From the NCBI GenBank assembly GCA_964017185.1, contig OZ024869.1:5230501-5294500 (forward strand): 64,000 bases of DNA, read 5' to 3'. Position 1 is the stretch's first letter, and the number at the start of each line of letters is the position of its first letter. The notes under the pieces are model-generated. The model ran no database searches and had not been told where the DNA came from. It saw nothing but the letters and a program-made list of their open reading frames with translations. Shown here piece after piece: positions 35,430 to 46,442 of the stretch. The translations under genes and the position numbers were made by a program. Source of the DNA: Rugalucina vietnamica (taxonomy: Eukaryota; Mollusca; Bivalvia; Lucinida; Lucinidae).

Positions 35430-36325
35430 TTTATAAATTTCTAGTGGATTCTAGTTCCTTTGAAAAGTGAAATGCTTAAAGGAATAATCACATCAAAGAA
35501 CATCCTTTAACCAGCATCAAAACAAGCCAGCTTTTGAGCTAGTTTTAGTTGTTAGTATTGCTGACTTATATTCTGTCAAAACCCTGCGGTGAAGTCAGAG
35601 ACAATGGCTAGAGGCTTGAAAGGTTTGGAATGATTTTATCATAATGGTCAAGAAAATTGTATCTTTTTTGTTTTCAATGAGGTTTAAAAACTAGCTGTAG
35701 GCATACATTGTAAAATACAAATAAATGGAATAGTAGAGACCAGGCAAGCCTCCATTTAATTAACAAATTTGAATAGAAAGCAAATGCTACAGACAAAATG
35801 AAATAAAAAAAACGGCAACATTATTACGAAATGTCTAAAATGTCTGACAAAATCATTAAATCCCATTTCTTTTTTAAATAGCTTATCTGTCAGATCTTGG
35901 AATAGCTAATAAGGTTTCTTTTCTAATTTCATACCATTTTTCTTCTATCATTGATTTGTTTCCAAGTTTTCAGACAGATTTCTTGTTTAAGAGCTAGGAG
36001 GTATTTTTTAAAAAAAATAATTCCTAAACAATTTTTGCAATCACTTCTGAATCTTGATTATTTGTGTTGAATATTATGTGAATTTTATATGGGTATCAGA
36101 ATCTGTCCCTGAAGTAATGAGTATTAACTATTTAGTCCTTATAAAGCAATTCATAGCTAATGTTTATGATATGCAAGTTAAAATAAATTTTGACATGACT
36201 TTGTTTGGTATAGGTGGTTCTTTTAATATCTGAATTATTAAAGGACTTTGAGATATTCTGGGATGTGATACTATCACTATGCATCACTATATTAAGCCCC
36301 TGATAGTTATAGTATTGTGATAGTC
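35430..36325. other. Stretch with no gene recognised
   Basis: AT-rich, unique-looking. No repeat or exon was seen. Confidence 0.55.
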
Positions 36326-36337
36326 AAAATCTGGCAT
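36326..36337. repeat. Target-site duplication, left copy (AAAATCTGGCAT)
   Basis: The same 12 nt recur at 38357-38368, after the SINE and the family-B element. Confidence 0.85.
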
Positions 36338-36338
36338 A

Positions 36339-36588
36339 GGCCGCCCCATGGCTGAGCGGTTAAGAGTGCTGTTTCTTAATCACTTGATCATCTCACCCCT
36401 GTGTCTGGGGTGGGTTCGAGCCCCGTTCTGGCCACATGTGAGACAAGCCAAGTTTTGCTTGCGGGTGTGCCAGGTGGTTTTTCTCCAGGTTCTCCAGTTT
36501 TCGCCATACCTACTGACTGGCCCATCTCATATGAGCTGAAATAATCTTGAAAGGGACATTAAACTGAATAAATAAAAAAAAACAAAAA
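36339..36588 (+). mobile_element. tRNA-headed SINE with A-tail
   Basis: A-box CATGGCTGAGCGGTTAAG and B-box GTGGGTTCGAGCCCCG, then a shared SINE body (AAGCCAAGTTTTGCTTGC, CAGGTGGTTTTTCTCC) and tail GAATAAATAAAAAAAAACAA. The target duplication lies to its left here and beyond B6 on the right. Confidence 0.92.
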
Positions 36589-38352
36589 CAGAGGACCAAT
36601 GGTCCTGTAAACGCTCACCTGAGACCTGAGATATATACATGTACCAATAAACTTGTTAGACTAGAATGGTAAAATGCATGTATATAACCCTAGGGCAGGG
36701 TCAGAAAAACTCATGGAGTCAAAGTCTTTTTCCAATCATAAAAATTCAGTCCATTTGCCAATTAACTGCAAGTTTTGTCCTTCAAATGACATTTTAACAA
36801 TTTTCTCCATTCAAATGCATGGGCGATCTAAGTTGACCTTGCCGTGAAAAAGGTCAAGGTCATCCCAGTGTCATGATTTATACAAATTTTGTAGACCTAC
36901 TTTCCTTAATGCTTCATGCCAAGTTTCAAAATCAAAGGCCTTCTGGTTCTGAAGAAGAAGATTTTTAAAAATTTTTGCTATTTATAGCCATGGCGGCCAT
37001 CTTGGTCATGTGACCTTGACCATTTATATAAACTTTCATTTCCTCTTCCTAAGGATGCTCCACATAAAGTTTGGCTTTGATTGGCTAAGCAGTTTCTGAG
37101 AAAAAGCTGTTTGAATATTATAGTCATCTACAAGTATATAGCTCCGGGGCAGGGGCAGACAACCCCTGGGCCTAAAATATTTTCATAAGCATAAATCTTC
37201 TGTCCATTAAGTTTTCTGCCATTACATGACATTTTCCTATAATTTCCCATTCAAATGCATGGGAGACCTAAGTTGACCTTGCCGTAAAACAGGTCAAAGT
37301 CATCCCAGGGTCATGATTTATATAGAGAAGAAGAAGTTTGAATATTATGGTCATATACATGTATATAGCCCAGGGGCAGGGGCAGACAACCCCCTGGGCC
37401 CATAATATTTTCTTAAGCATAAATCTTCTGTCCATTTGCTCATTTCTAGCAAGATTTCTGCCATTTAATTACATTTTCCTATTTGTTCCCATTCCAATGC
37501 ATGGGAGACCTAAACTGACCTTGCCGTAAAATAGGTCAAGGTCATCCTAGGGTCATGATTTATATAAACTTTGTAGAGCTCTAGTCACTGATGCTTCACA
37601 CCAAGTTTCAAAATCATTGGCCTTCTGGTTCTGAAGAAGATTTTAAAACGTTTTTGCTATTTATAGCCATGGTGGCCATCTTGGTCATATGACCTTGACC
37701 ATTTATATAAACTTTCATTCCCCGTTCCCAAGAATGCTCCACATGAAGTTTGGCTTTGATTGGCCTAGTGGTTTCAGAGAAGATGTTTGAATATTATGGT
37801 CATATACATGTATATAGCCCCGGGGCAGGGGCAGACAACCGCCCAGGGGCTAAAATTTTCCATTAACATTAATCTTCTGTCCATTTGCCTATTCCAAGTA
37901 AGTTTTACCCATTAAATAGCATTTTACCATTTTTTCCCATTCAAATGCAGTGGCGACCTAAGTTGACCTTGCCGTAAAATAGGTCATGGTCATCCTAAGG
38001 TCATGATTTATATAAACTATGATGGGCCCGCTTCCCAGATGCTACATACCAAGTTTCGTGGAAATCGGCCCACTGGTTCTGGAGAAGATGATTTTTAAAG
38101 GTTTTTGCTATTTAAAGCCATGGCTGCCATCTTGGTCATGTGACCTGGACCATTTATATAAACTTTCATTCCCCCTTCCTAAGGATGCTCCACATGAAGT
38201 TTGGCTTTGATTGGCCCAGCGGTTTCAGAGGAGAAGATCTTTGACATTGTGAACGACGGACGGACTACCGACGGACGGACTACGGACGGACGGACGCCGG
38301 AGCATGGGTATTCTATAAGCTCACCTGTGAGCCTTCGGCTCAGGTGAGCTAA
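36589..38352 (+). mobile_element. Family-B element B6, inserted in the SINE tail
   Basis: 5' CAGAGGACCAATGGTCC, about three to four units of the GCTATTTATAGCCATGGCGG subtype, a GACGGACGGACTACGG microsatellite at about 38251-38297, and terminal hairpin GAGCCTTCGGCTCAGG. Confidence 0.92.
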
Positions 38353-38356
38353 TAAT

Positions 38357-38368
38357 AAAATCTGGCAT
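38357..38368. repeat. Target-site duplication, right copy (AAAATCTGGCAT)
   Basis: It matches 36326-36337 and dates the SINE insertion before that of B6. Confidence 0.85.
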
Positions 38369-38580
38369 GATAGTCAGCCCTATTGGACAGCTAACACCCT
38401 GAATTGGCATGCTGCTTATCGTCTCTCAATTTATTCCCTGTCACCTGTACTTACTCATACAGTTAATGACCACTGACTTGCATGTAGAGATATAATTGCA
38501 GACATCATCATTGGGACTTTATCTTACTGTATCAATCACTACAACAGAATAAAGCTTTTAAAATAATCGCAATGATAATT

Positions 38581-38845
38581 AAATCTGTTGGTGGTGATCT
38601 ACCATAGTCGTCCCAATATCGCCACAATAAATGAAATATTTCAGGGTATATGCAGAGCATGTATGAGCTAATCTGTTGGTGGTGATCTACCATAGTCGTC
38701 CCAATATCGCCACAATAAATGAAATATTTTAGAGTATATGCAGAGCATGTATGAGCTAATCTGTTGGTGGTGATCTACCATAGTCGTCCCAATATCGCCA
38801 CAATAAATGAAATATTTTAGAGTATATGCACAGCATGTATGTGCT
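38581..38845. repeat. 88-bp tandem repeat, three copies
   Basis: CTGTTGGTGGTGATCTACC recurs at 38585, 38673 and 38761 with nearly identical 88-bp units, so duplication is recent. Confidence 0.95.
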
Positions 38846-39444
38846 GAAACAAGTATTTTTGGCATTTGAATTAGATTTCAAACTTGATTCCTGGTCCAAA
38901 TTATTGTTGTATCAATTCTGCCAACACGACATTTTTCTCACCATAATAGCACATGTATACATACATGTGATACATCTAAGAAGCCAAATTTGAAATAGGG
39001 AGATGTATAAGTTATATAGGGAAATTTTGAATTTACAAATAGGGAGATTTGCTTAAAAATAAAATCCCTCCAAAATAGGAGATATCACATGTATGCATGT
39101 ATATGCATCTATCAGAAAGCAGCCGGGATGCAGTGGGGATTAGACAACAAAAATATCTCCACACATGGGGTGGGAAATTAACTTCTGAATTATTGATCAT
39201 TTTATAGTAAAGTTGATGAACCAAGGAAATTTGGACATTATGTGTTTATCCTGTGGTGGGCAACTAGACACTGAATTTTCATAACTGTAGAGTACCCCTG
39301 GGAATCCCACCTTTCCCTCTGGAGGAAACCATTGACAGGTGCCATTCTTTCCTATGTAAACTCGCAAATTTACCATGTGCTATTTAAAGTGTGCTTTAAT
39401 GTAGACAAAAATGTTTTTTTTAAGCCAATTCCTTAATTGGAAAT
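38846..39444. other. Stretch with no gene recognised
   Basis: AT-rich. No element termini or exons were seen. Confidence 0.5.
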
Positions 39445-39698
39445 GAGCCACATCCCGCAACCTGTTAAGCACATCATGAGAAAACCACATTTTTGCCTAT
39501 GCAAAAACAAAGGCGCAGATCAGCTTTGCAGTAACTGCGAAGCTGATCAACGCCTTTGTTTTCGCTACACGGATAGTACAATACCACCTCTTCTTAAATC
39601 CGAAATTTCAAGCTTCTATCCTTCTTCTGTAGCTGCACAGGCTGGTTTGTGTCGGACATAGTCGGAAACCCCTAAGACCGGTTTTCTCGTGTAGCCTC
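39445..39698 (-). mobile_element. Family-A MITE, copy 19
   Basis: GAGCCACATCCCGC start with an extra internal CACATCATGAG. Hairpin GATCAGCTTTGCAGT / ACTGCGAAGCTGATC. End GTGTAGCCTC. Confidence 0.9.
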
Positions 39699-39813
39699 AT
39701 TTCAGCCATGTCCAGCAACTTGCTAACATTGCATGATTAAGCAAATCAAAGGCACATGGTTCATTAGTGCATGTTTTTGCTGCAGATAAACCTAATCCCA
39801 TTGATTTTTAAAT

Positions 39814-40001
39814 GAGCCGCCTCATGGAAACCAACAATCTGCATATGCGAAAACAAAGACGCAGATCAGCTTCGCAGTAACTCTTCCTCTTCTACCTAAA
39901 TCTGAAATTTCAAGCTTCTAGCTCTTTTCTGTGCTTGTACAGGTCGGTTTGTGTTGGACCTTTTCGGAAACCACATTGTTGGTTTTCCCACGAGGTGGCT
40001 C
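39814..40001 (-). mobile_element. Family-A MITE, copy 20 (half hairpin)
   Basis: Both termini intact (GAGCCGCCTCATGG, CACGAGGTGGCTC), but the right hairpin arm is deleted after CAGCTTCGCAGTAAC. Confidence 0.9.
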
Positions 40002-40199
40002 AAATCATAAAGTTCAAACCCCAATGTGCCTGTGATAGTTGTAAGTCCTAAGACTACAGGAGACAGTGAGCGTTTCTCATGCTACGGCAAATCAAAGAGA
40101 GTCTTTTAGACATCTGAAGTGCATTAAAGCCGCAATTACGACCAGTCTGTGCTAAATTAGAACAATCCTCGGACAACACCACTGCTTTACTATACAATT

Positions 40200-40418
40200 G
40201 AGTCACATCATGAGAAAAACAACAACATGGTTTCTAAACAGCTCCGACACAAACGAAGCTATACAAGCATAAAAGATGGTTAGAGGCTGGAAATTTCTGA
40301 TTTAGAAAGTAGAGGAATTGTTCTATCTGTGTTGTGAAAACAAAGGCCCTAACTGCGAAACTTATCTGCACCTTTGTTTTTGCATATGCAAAATGTTGGT
40401 TTTCTCATGACGTGGCTC
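40200..40418 (+). mobile_element. Family-A MITE, copy 21 (half hairpin)
   Basis: GAGTCACATCATGAG to CATGACGTGGCTC. The left hairpin arm is missing before AACTGCGAAACTTATC. Confidence 0.88.
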
Positions 40419-40592
40419 AATTATGTCCAGGCACTGAAGAAAATCAAGACTGAAAGTGAAGCAATTACAATCTTTTGTTCAACTATCAAAGGAAATAGGC
40501 GAGTAGGTTAACATATAACAGAGCAATAGTCCTACATTTGTGCACACCAAAAACAAAGCTTATGATTTAATTCAACAAGGAAAGATATAAAT

Positions 40593-40797
40593 GAGCCGCC
40601 TCATGGGAAAACCAACAATCTGCATATGCGAAAACAAAGGCGCAGATCAGCTTCGCGGTAACCGCGAAGCTGATCAGCGCCTTTGTTTTCGCTACACGGA
40701 TAGTACATTTCCTCTACTTTCTAAATCCAAAATTTCAGGCCGGTTTGTGTCGGACCTGTTCGGAAACCACATTGTTGGTTTTCCCACAAGGTCGCTC
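40593..40797 (-). mobile_element. Family-A MITE, copy 22
   Basis: GAGCCGCCTCATGGG start. Perfect hairpin with CTTCGCGGT / ACCGCGAAG. About 25 nt of the middle are deleted after AAAATTTCAG. End CACAAGGTCGCTC. Confidence 0.93.
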
Positions 40798-40913
40798 AAA
40801 TGCTATCATTTCTTGTGGGTTCCTTTTAGAACTGCTTCGGACTCAGCTAAAATCGTCAGGAAAACATATCCTTGCAATGAATACTCCCTTAAACCCCACT
40901 TATATAAAGTTAT

Positions 40914-40982
40914 GATCCAAAACATAGATTGTGGGTACTCACAATCAATGTGTACCCACAATCAATGTTTTGAGCAAAAAAA
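40914..40982. mobile_element. Family-G element, copy 2 (short)
   Basis: CAAAACATAGATTGTGGGTA faces TACCCACAATCAATGTTTTG with almost no interior. Confidence 0.75.
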
Positions 40983-41104
40983 TTAAATATATCAAAATTT
41001 TCCTGATGAAACTTTCAATTTTTACAACTGAAAAAAATCTCTGTACATTGCATGGGCATTTTTTTTTTTCGTTATGTTGTTATGTTGTCCACGCCACATT
41101 TCTA

Positions 41105-43140
41105 GCCATTATCATGACAACAAAGACAATAGTAGTCCTGGATTAGATGAAACGAACCCAGCCTAACTCGACAACATCCCAGTCCCAACCTTAACTGACA
41201 ACAAAGACAATAGTAGTCCTGGATTAGATGAGACGTACCCAGCCTCTCGACAACATCCCAGTCCCAACCTTAACTGACAACAAAGACAAAAGTAGTCCTG
41301 GATTAGATGAGACGAACCCAGCCTAACTCGACAACATCCCAGTCCCAACCTTAACTGACAACAAAGACAATAGTAGTCCTGGATTAGATGAGACGAACCC
41401 AGCCTAACTCGACAACATCCCAGTCCCAACCTTAACTGACAACAAAGACAATAGTAGTCCTGGATTAGATGAGATGAACCCAGCCTAACTCGACAACATC
41501 CCAGTCCCAACCTTAACTGACAACAAAGACAATAGTAGTCCTGGATTAGATGAGACGAACCCAGCCTAACTCGACAACATCCCAGTCCCAACCTTAACTG
41601 ACAACAAAGACAATAGTAGTCCTGGATTAGATGAGATGAACCCAGCCTAACTCGACAACATCCCAGTCCCAACCTTAACTGACAACAAAGACAATAGTAG
41701 TCCTGGATTAGATGAGACGTACCCAGCCTAACTCGACAACATCCCAGTCCCAACCTTAACTGACAACAAAGACAATAGTAGTCCTGGATTAGATGAGACG
41801 AACCCAGCCTAACTCGACAACATCCCAGTCCCAACCTTAACTGACAACAAAGACAATAGTAGTCCTGGATTAGATGAGACGAACCCAGCCTAACTTGACA
41901 ACATCCCAGTCCCAACAAAGACAATAGTAGTCCTGGATTAGATGAGATGAACCCAGCCTAACTTGACAACATCCCAGTCCCAACCTTAACTGACAACAAA
42001 GACAATAGTAGTCCTGGATTTTATGAGATGAACCCAGCCTAACTTGACAACATCCCAGTCCCAACCTTAACTGACAACAAAGACAATAGCAGTCCTGGAT
42101 TAGATGAGATGAACCCAGCCTAACTCGACAACATCCCAGTCGAAACCTTAACTGACAACAAAGACAATAGTAGTCCTGGATTAGATGAGATGAACCCAGC
42201 CTAACTCGACAACATCCCAGTCCCAACCTTAACTGACAACAAAGACAATAGTAGTCCTGGATTAGATGAAACGAACCCAGCCTAACTCCACAACATCCCA
42301 GTCCCAACCTTAACTGACAACAAAGACAATAGTAGTCCTGGATTAGATGAGACGAACCCAGCCTAACTCGACAACATCCCAGTCCCAACCTTAACTGACA
42401 ACAAAGACAATAGTAGTCCTGGATTAGATGAGATGAACCCAGCCTAACTCGACAACATCCCAGTCCCAACCTTAACTGACAACAAAGACAATAGTAGTCC
42501 TGGATTAGATGAGACGAACCCAGCCTAACTTGACAACATCCCAGTCCCAACCTTAACAGACAACAAGGACAATAGTAGTTCTGGATTAGAAGAGGCGAAC
42601 CCAGCCTAACTTGACAACATCCCAGTCCCAACCTTAACTGACAACAAAGACAATAGTAGTCCTGGATTAGATGAGACGAACCCAGCCTAACTCGACAACA
42701 TCCCAGTCCCAACCTTAACTGACAACAAAGACAATAGTAGTCCTGGATTAGATGAGACAAACCCAGCCTAACTCGACAACATCCCAGTCCCAACCTTAAC
42801 TGACAACAAAGACAATAGTAGTCCTGGATTAGATGAGACGAACCCAGCCTAACTTGACAACATCCCAGTCCCAACCTTAACTGACAACAAAGACAATAGT
42901 AGTCCTGGATTAGATGAGACGAACCCAGACTAACTTGACAACATCCCAGTCCCAACCTTAACTGACAACAAAGACAATAGTAGTCCTGGATTAGATGAGA
43001 CGAACCCAGCCTAACTTGACAACATCCCAGTCCCAACCTTAACTGACAACAAAGACAATAGTAGTCCTGGATTAGATGAGACGAACCCAGCCTAACTCGA
43101 CAACATCCCAGTCCCAACCTTAACTGACAACAACGACAAT
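41105..43140. repeat. 81-bp satellite, ~25 units (family J)
   Basis: The unit contains AATAGTAGTCCTGGATTAG, GAACCCAGCCTAACTCGAC and CATCCCAGTCCCAACC, then TTAACTGACAACAAAGAC. One unit near 41921 lacks about 15 nt. The 81-nt period keeps a 27-residue repeat frame open for up to 426 codons on the minus strand (LRLGLGCCRVRLGSSHLIQD), with no splice or promoter support. The array meets exon 4's donor within a few bases, and its unit resembles the exon's 3' border. Confidence 0.96.
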
Positions 43141-43143
43141 TAC

Positions 43144-43227
43144 CTGGCATTAGCTAGTAGTCCTGGTTCTGCCGAGACTATCCTCTCCAGGGCAGCTATC
43201 AGTCTGGCACGAGCCTTGGTTGTCAAC
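43144..43227 (-). CDS. Internal exon 4 of PTPRN/IA-2-like gene, helix 1 of SEA-like domain
   Basis: An 84-nt minus-strand exon lies between acceptor TTCTATCTTCAG and donor GCCAG|GTAATT. It enters and leaves in phase 2 (CC+G gives Pro; final AG joins G of exon 5 to give Arg). The peptide is a clean amphipathic helix (LTTKARARLIAALERI) followed by VSAEPGLLANA. In PTPRN/PTPRN2 the corresponding segment after the first strand is a Pro-Leu turn, a long helix with a Leu-rich face, then a strand. This positional match is the main reason for the family call. The donor is followed within a few bases by a 2-kb array of an 81-bp repeat that resembles this exon's 3' end. Confidence 0.87.
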
Positions 43228-43356
43228 CTGAAGATAGAAGAACAAAGTCAACTCCATTAAATTCATAAGCTATGAGAAAGACAAGAACAAAATTCAAACA
43301 GTCTAAGAAAAGTAAAATTCTGCATTTAATTGTTAAAGTAATGATAGAAGATATAT

Positions 43357-43380
43357 GAGCCGCCTCGTGGGAAAACCAAC
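43357..43380 (+). mobile_element. Family-A MITE, copy 23 (left terminus only)
   Basis: GAGCCGCCTCGTGGG followed by AAAACCAAC, then family B begins. The rest of this MITE resumes at 44882. Confidence 0.92.
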
Positions 43381-44881
43381 CAGAGGACCAATGGTCCTGT
43401 AAACGCTCACCTGAGATCTGCTACATATTCCAATAAACATGTTTGAATATTATGGTATTCAACTCCAGTGCAGGGGCAGATGAAGCACTTGGGCCATTTT
43501 CTTTTTTCAGAATCTTCAATATTCTGTCCATTTGGCAATTTCCTGCTGGCTTTTCCCTTCAAATGACATTTTAACAGTTTTCCCAATTCAAATGCATAGG
43601 CAACCCATGTTGACCTTGCCATAAACTTGGTCAAGGTCATCACAGGGTCATGATTTATATATACATTGTAGTACTTTAGCCATCGATGCTTCAATCTAAG
43701 TTTCCTTGAAATCAGTTGATTGGTTTCAGAGAAGAAGATTTTTGATGGGTTTTTACCATATATGGGCATGGCGGCCATCTTGGTCATGTGACCTAGATTA
43801 TTTATATACACATTGATTCCCCCATTCTATAGATGCTTCACATAAAATTTGGCTTTGATTGGCCAAGCGGTTTCAGAGGAGAAGACATTTGAATATTATG
43901 GAAATATACATGTATATTACCCCGGGGTGGGGGCACATGAGCTCCTGGGGTCCAATTCTTTTCAGAATCATTAATATTCAGTCCTATTTCCCATTTCCTG
44001 CAAGACTTTCACTTAAAATTACATTTTAAAAGTTTTCCCCATTCAAATGCCTTGGCGATCTATGTTGACCTTGCCGTAAAATAGGTCAAGGTCATCATAG
44101 GGTCATGATTTATACATACATTGTAGTGCTTGAGCCATCGATGCTTCATGCCAAGTTTCTTTGAAATCGGTCAACCAGTTCTGGAGAAGAAGATTTTTGA
44201 AGGGTTTTTACCATATATGGGCATGGTGGCCATCTTGGTCATGTGACCTGGATTTTTATATACATATTGGTTCCCCCTTCCTATTGATGCTTCACATAAA
44301 ATTTGGCCAAGTGGTTTCAGAGGAGAAGACGTTTGAATATTATGGAGATATACATGTATATTGCCCCGGGGTGGGGGAACATAAGCCCCTGGGGTCCAAT
44401 TTTTTTCAGAATCATTAATATTCAGTCCTAATGCCCATTTCCTGCAAGACTTTCACTTTAAATGACATTTTAAAAGTTTTCCCCATTCAAATGCATTGGC
44501 GACCTATGTTGACCTTGCCGTAAAATAGGTCAAGGTCATCACAGGGTCATGATTTATATATACATTGTAGTGCTTCAGCCATTAATGCTTCAAGCTAAAT
44601 TTCATTGAAATCGGTCCACCGGTTCTGGAGAAGAAGATTTTTGAAGGGTTTTTACCATATATGGGCATGGCAGCCATCTTGGTCATGTGACCTGAATTTC
44701 TTATACATACATTGGTTCCCCCTTCCTATTGATGCTTCTTATAAAATTTGGCTTTGATTGGCCAAGCGGTTTCAGAGGAGAAGATCTTTGAAATTGTGGA
44801 CGGACGGACGCCGGACGGACGGACGCCGGATCATGGCCATCCTATAAGCTCACCTTGTGAGCCTAACGGCTCAGGTGAGCT
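43380..44881 (+). mobile_element. Family-B element B8, inserted into a family-A MITE
   Basis: 5' CCAGAGGACCAATGGTCC, about three units, a GGACGGACGCCGGAC microsatellite at about 44798-44830, and hairpin GAGCCTAACGGCTCAGGTGAGCTAA. Removing it restores an uninterrupted MITE with no duplicated bases. Confidence 0.93.
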
Positions 44882-45094
44882 AACAACGTGGTTTCCGAAC
44901 ACGTCTGGCACAAACTGGCCTATACAGCTACAGAAGCAGGATAACAGCTTGAAATTTTGGAGTTACGTAGAGGAGGAATTGTACTATCCGAGTAGCGAAA
45001 ACAAAGGCACTGATCAGCTTTGCGATTACCGAAAAGCTGATCTGTGCCTTTGTTTTTGCCTATGCAGATTTTTGGTTTTCCCATGGGGCGGCTC
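44882..45094 (+). mobile_element. Family-A MITE, copy 24 (right part of copy 23)
   Basis: AACAACGTGGTTTCC to CCCATGGGGCGGCTC. Hairpin GATCAGCTTTGCGAT / ACCGAAAAGCTGATC. Confidence 0.92.
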
Positions 45095-45242
45095 ATATAT
45101 GGGCTGCCCAATATAACACTATGGATAATGGATAATGTACAAGCATAAGGAGAAGTGTAAATTTCAAAATATCATTTTCAGATTTTTTATTTACAGATCA
45201 GGGCTAGACCATAAAGATTTCTCCATATACTATGTCCATGTA

Positions 45243-45387
45243 CAGTATAATTTCATTACAACACTATCTTTTGGGTCCATAGAAGACTGTGTTATAAGTG
45301 AAACCTAGTTATAACAAGGTAACTGACATGACCATGTTATATTGAAAAATGCATTATACTGAGGTGCGTAATAATGAGGTTGAAGTG
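45243..45387. mobile_element. Pogo-like MITE (family L), copy 1
   Basis: TA-flanked (45241-45242, 45388-45389). Left CAGTATAATTTCATTACAAC; right inverse CACTTCAACCTCATTATTAC. The CAGT-xAA-CCTC-ATTATAAC style is that of pogo/Tigger termini. Confidence 0.7.
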
Positions 45388-45441
45388 TACTACCAATTAA
45401 ATCAAAGCAGAATTTGAAAAGCTTAGTCAGTGTTAATAAGT

Positions 45442-45675
45442 GAGCCGCCTCATGGGAAAACGAACAATCTGCATAGGCGAAGACAAAGGCGCAGATCAGC
45501 TTCGCAGTAACTGCGAAGCTGATCAGCGCCTTTGTTTTCGCTACCCGGATACTACAGCTCCTCTTCTACTTAAATCCGAAAATTCAAGATTCTTGCTGTG
45601 TTCTGTGACTGTACAGGTTGGTTTGTGTCGGATCTGTTCGGAAACCACATTGTTGGTTTTCCCATGAGGCGGCTC
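45442..45675 (-). mobile_element. Family-A MITE, copy 25 (near-consensus)
   Basis: GAGCCGCCTCATGGG to CCCATGAGGCGGCTC. Perfect hairpin with CTTCGCAGT / ACTGCGAAG. Confidence 0.96.
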
Positions 45676-46051
45676 AAGTAGTAATACATGTACCACACAG
45701 ACACCGGCTAAGGTCAATAAAGAGACTTGTGTATTTACATTTGAAGCAACCAGTAGTTGTTGCATTCTGTATTTGCTGATCGAAAGGGAGTTCACGTCAC
45801 ATTTTCATTGTGACTTTTCAATCAGTCTAATACAGCAATTGTGCCGAGGAATTATTCCCTACAGAGAATATCTGTAGAAATTGACTGGCATAAAATGCTC
45901 TAAATAATCCCCCATTAAGCTGTAAAACCTAATGCTTTCTAAATGAAGCTCTCAGAGTAGCTCTCTTCTTCATCCATGGAGCTTTTCATAAAATGCTGTA
46001 AAACATCTAAATATTTGGACATATTCTTGACATTGAATTTAAACATTATTT
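45676..46051. other. Stretch with no gene recognised
   Basis: No repeat or exon signal was seen. Confidence 0.5.
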
Positions 46052-46257
46052 GAGCCACGTTATGAGAAAACCGAATTTTACCCATGCAAAAACAAAGACA
46101 GCTGATCAGCGCCTTTGTTTTTGCTACACAGACAGTGTAATCCATCTTCTTTTTAAATTCGAAATTTCAATGTTCCAGCCTATTTCTGTGACTGTACAGG
46201 CCAATTTGTGTGGGACCTGGTCAGAAGCCCGTAGACCAGTTTTCTCACTTCGTGCAC
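46052..46257 (-). mobile_element. Family-A MITE, copy 26 (hairpin partly deleted)
   Basis: GAGCCACGTTATGAG start. Only AGCTGATCAGCGCCTTTG of the hairpin remains. The right end is decayed. Confidence 0.82.
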
Positions 46258-46345
46258 ATCTTATTTTAAGTCAATTTCACAGAAAGCTCAAGCAACTTAT
46301 TTACCCCTTCTTTAAGTCAAGGATGTTGGCATTCTGTGGTCCTAT

Positions 46346-46442
46346 CCCAGCAGGCACATGACGTCAGAATGACGTCAGATCAACGTCGATGCGACGTCAT
46401 GACGTCACATCGACGTTGATATGACGTCATGTGCCCGCTGGG
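46346..46442. mobile_element. 97-bp palindromic MITE with TGACGTCA-type motifs
   Basis: CCCAGCAGGCACATGACGTC at one end and GACGTCATGTGCCCGCTGGG at the other. The interior (TCAACGTCGATGCGACGTCA) is also self-complementary, with ATGACGTCA/TGACGTCAT matches to the cAMP-response-element core. AT flanks both ends. Confidence 0.9.

Noticed and set aside
36339-36420. Functional tRNA gene
   Set aside because: A- and B-boxes are present, but the sequence continues into a SINE body with A-tail and target duplication, and the same body occurs at 5226.
41105-43140. CRISPR-like array
   Set aside because: Units are contiguous with no unique spacers, and the context is eukaryotic.
41163-43150. Minus-strand open frames of 253 and 426 codons with a 27-residue Cys/Leu/Gly repeat
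   Set aside because: They exist because the satellite period (81 nt) is divisible by 3. They lack splice or start context, and the array is best explained as satellite DNA.
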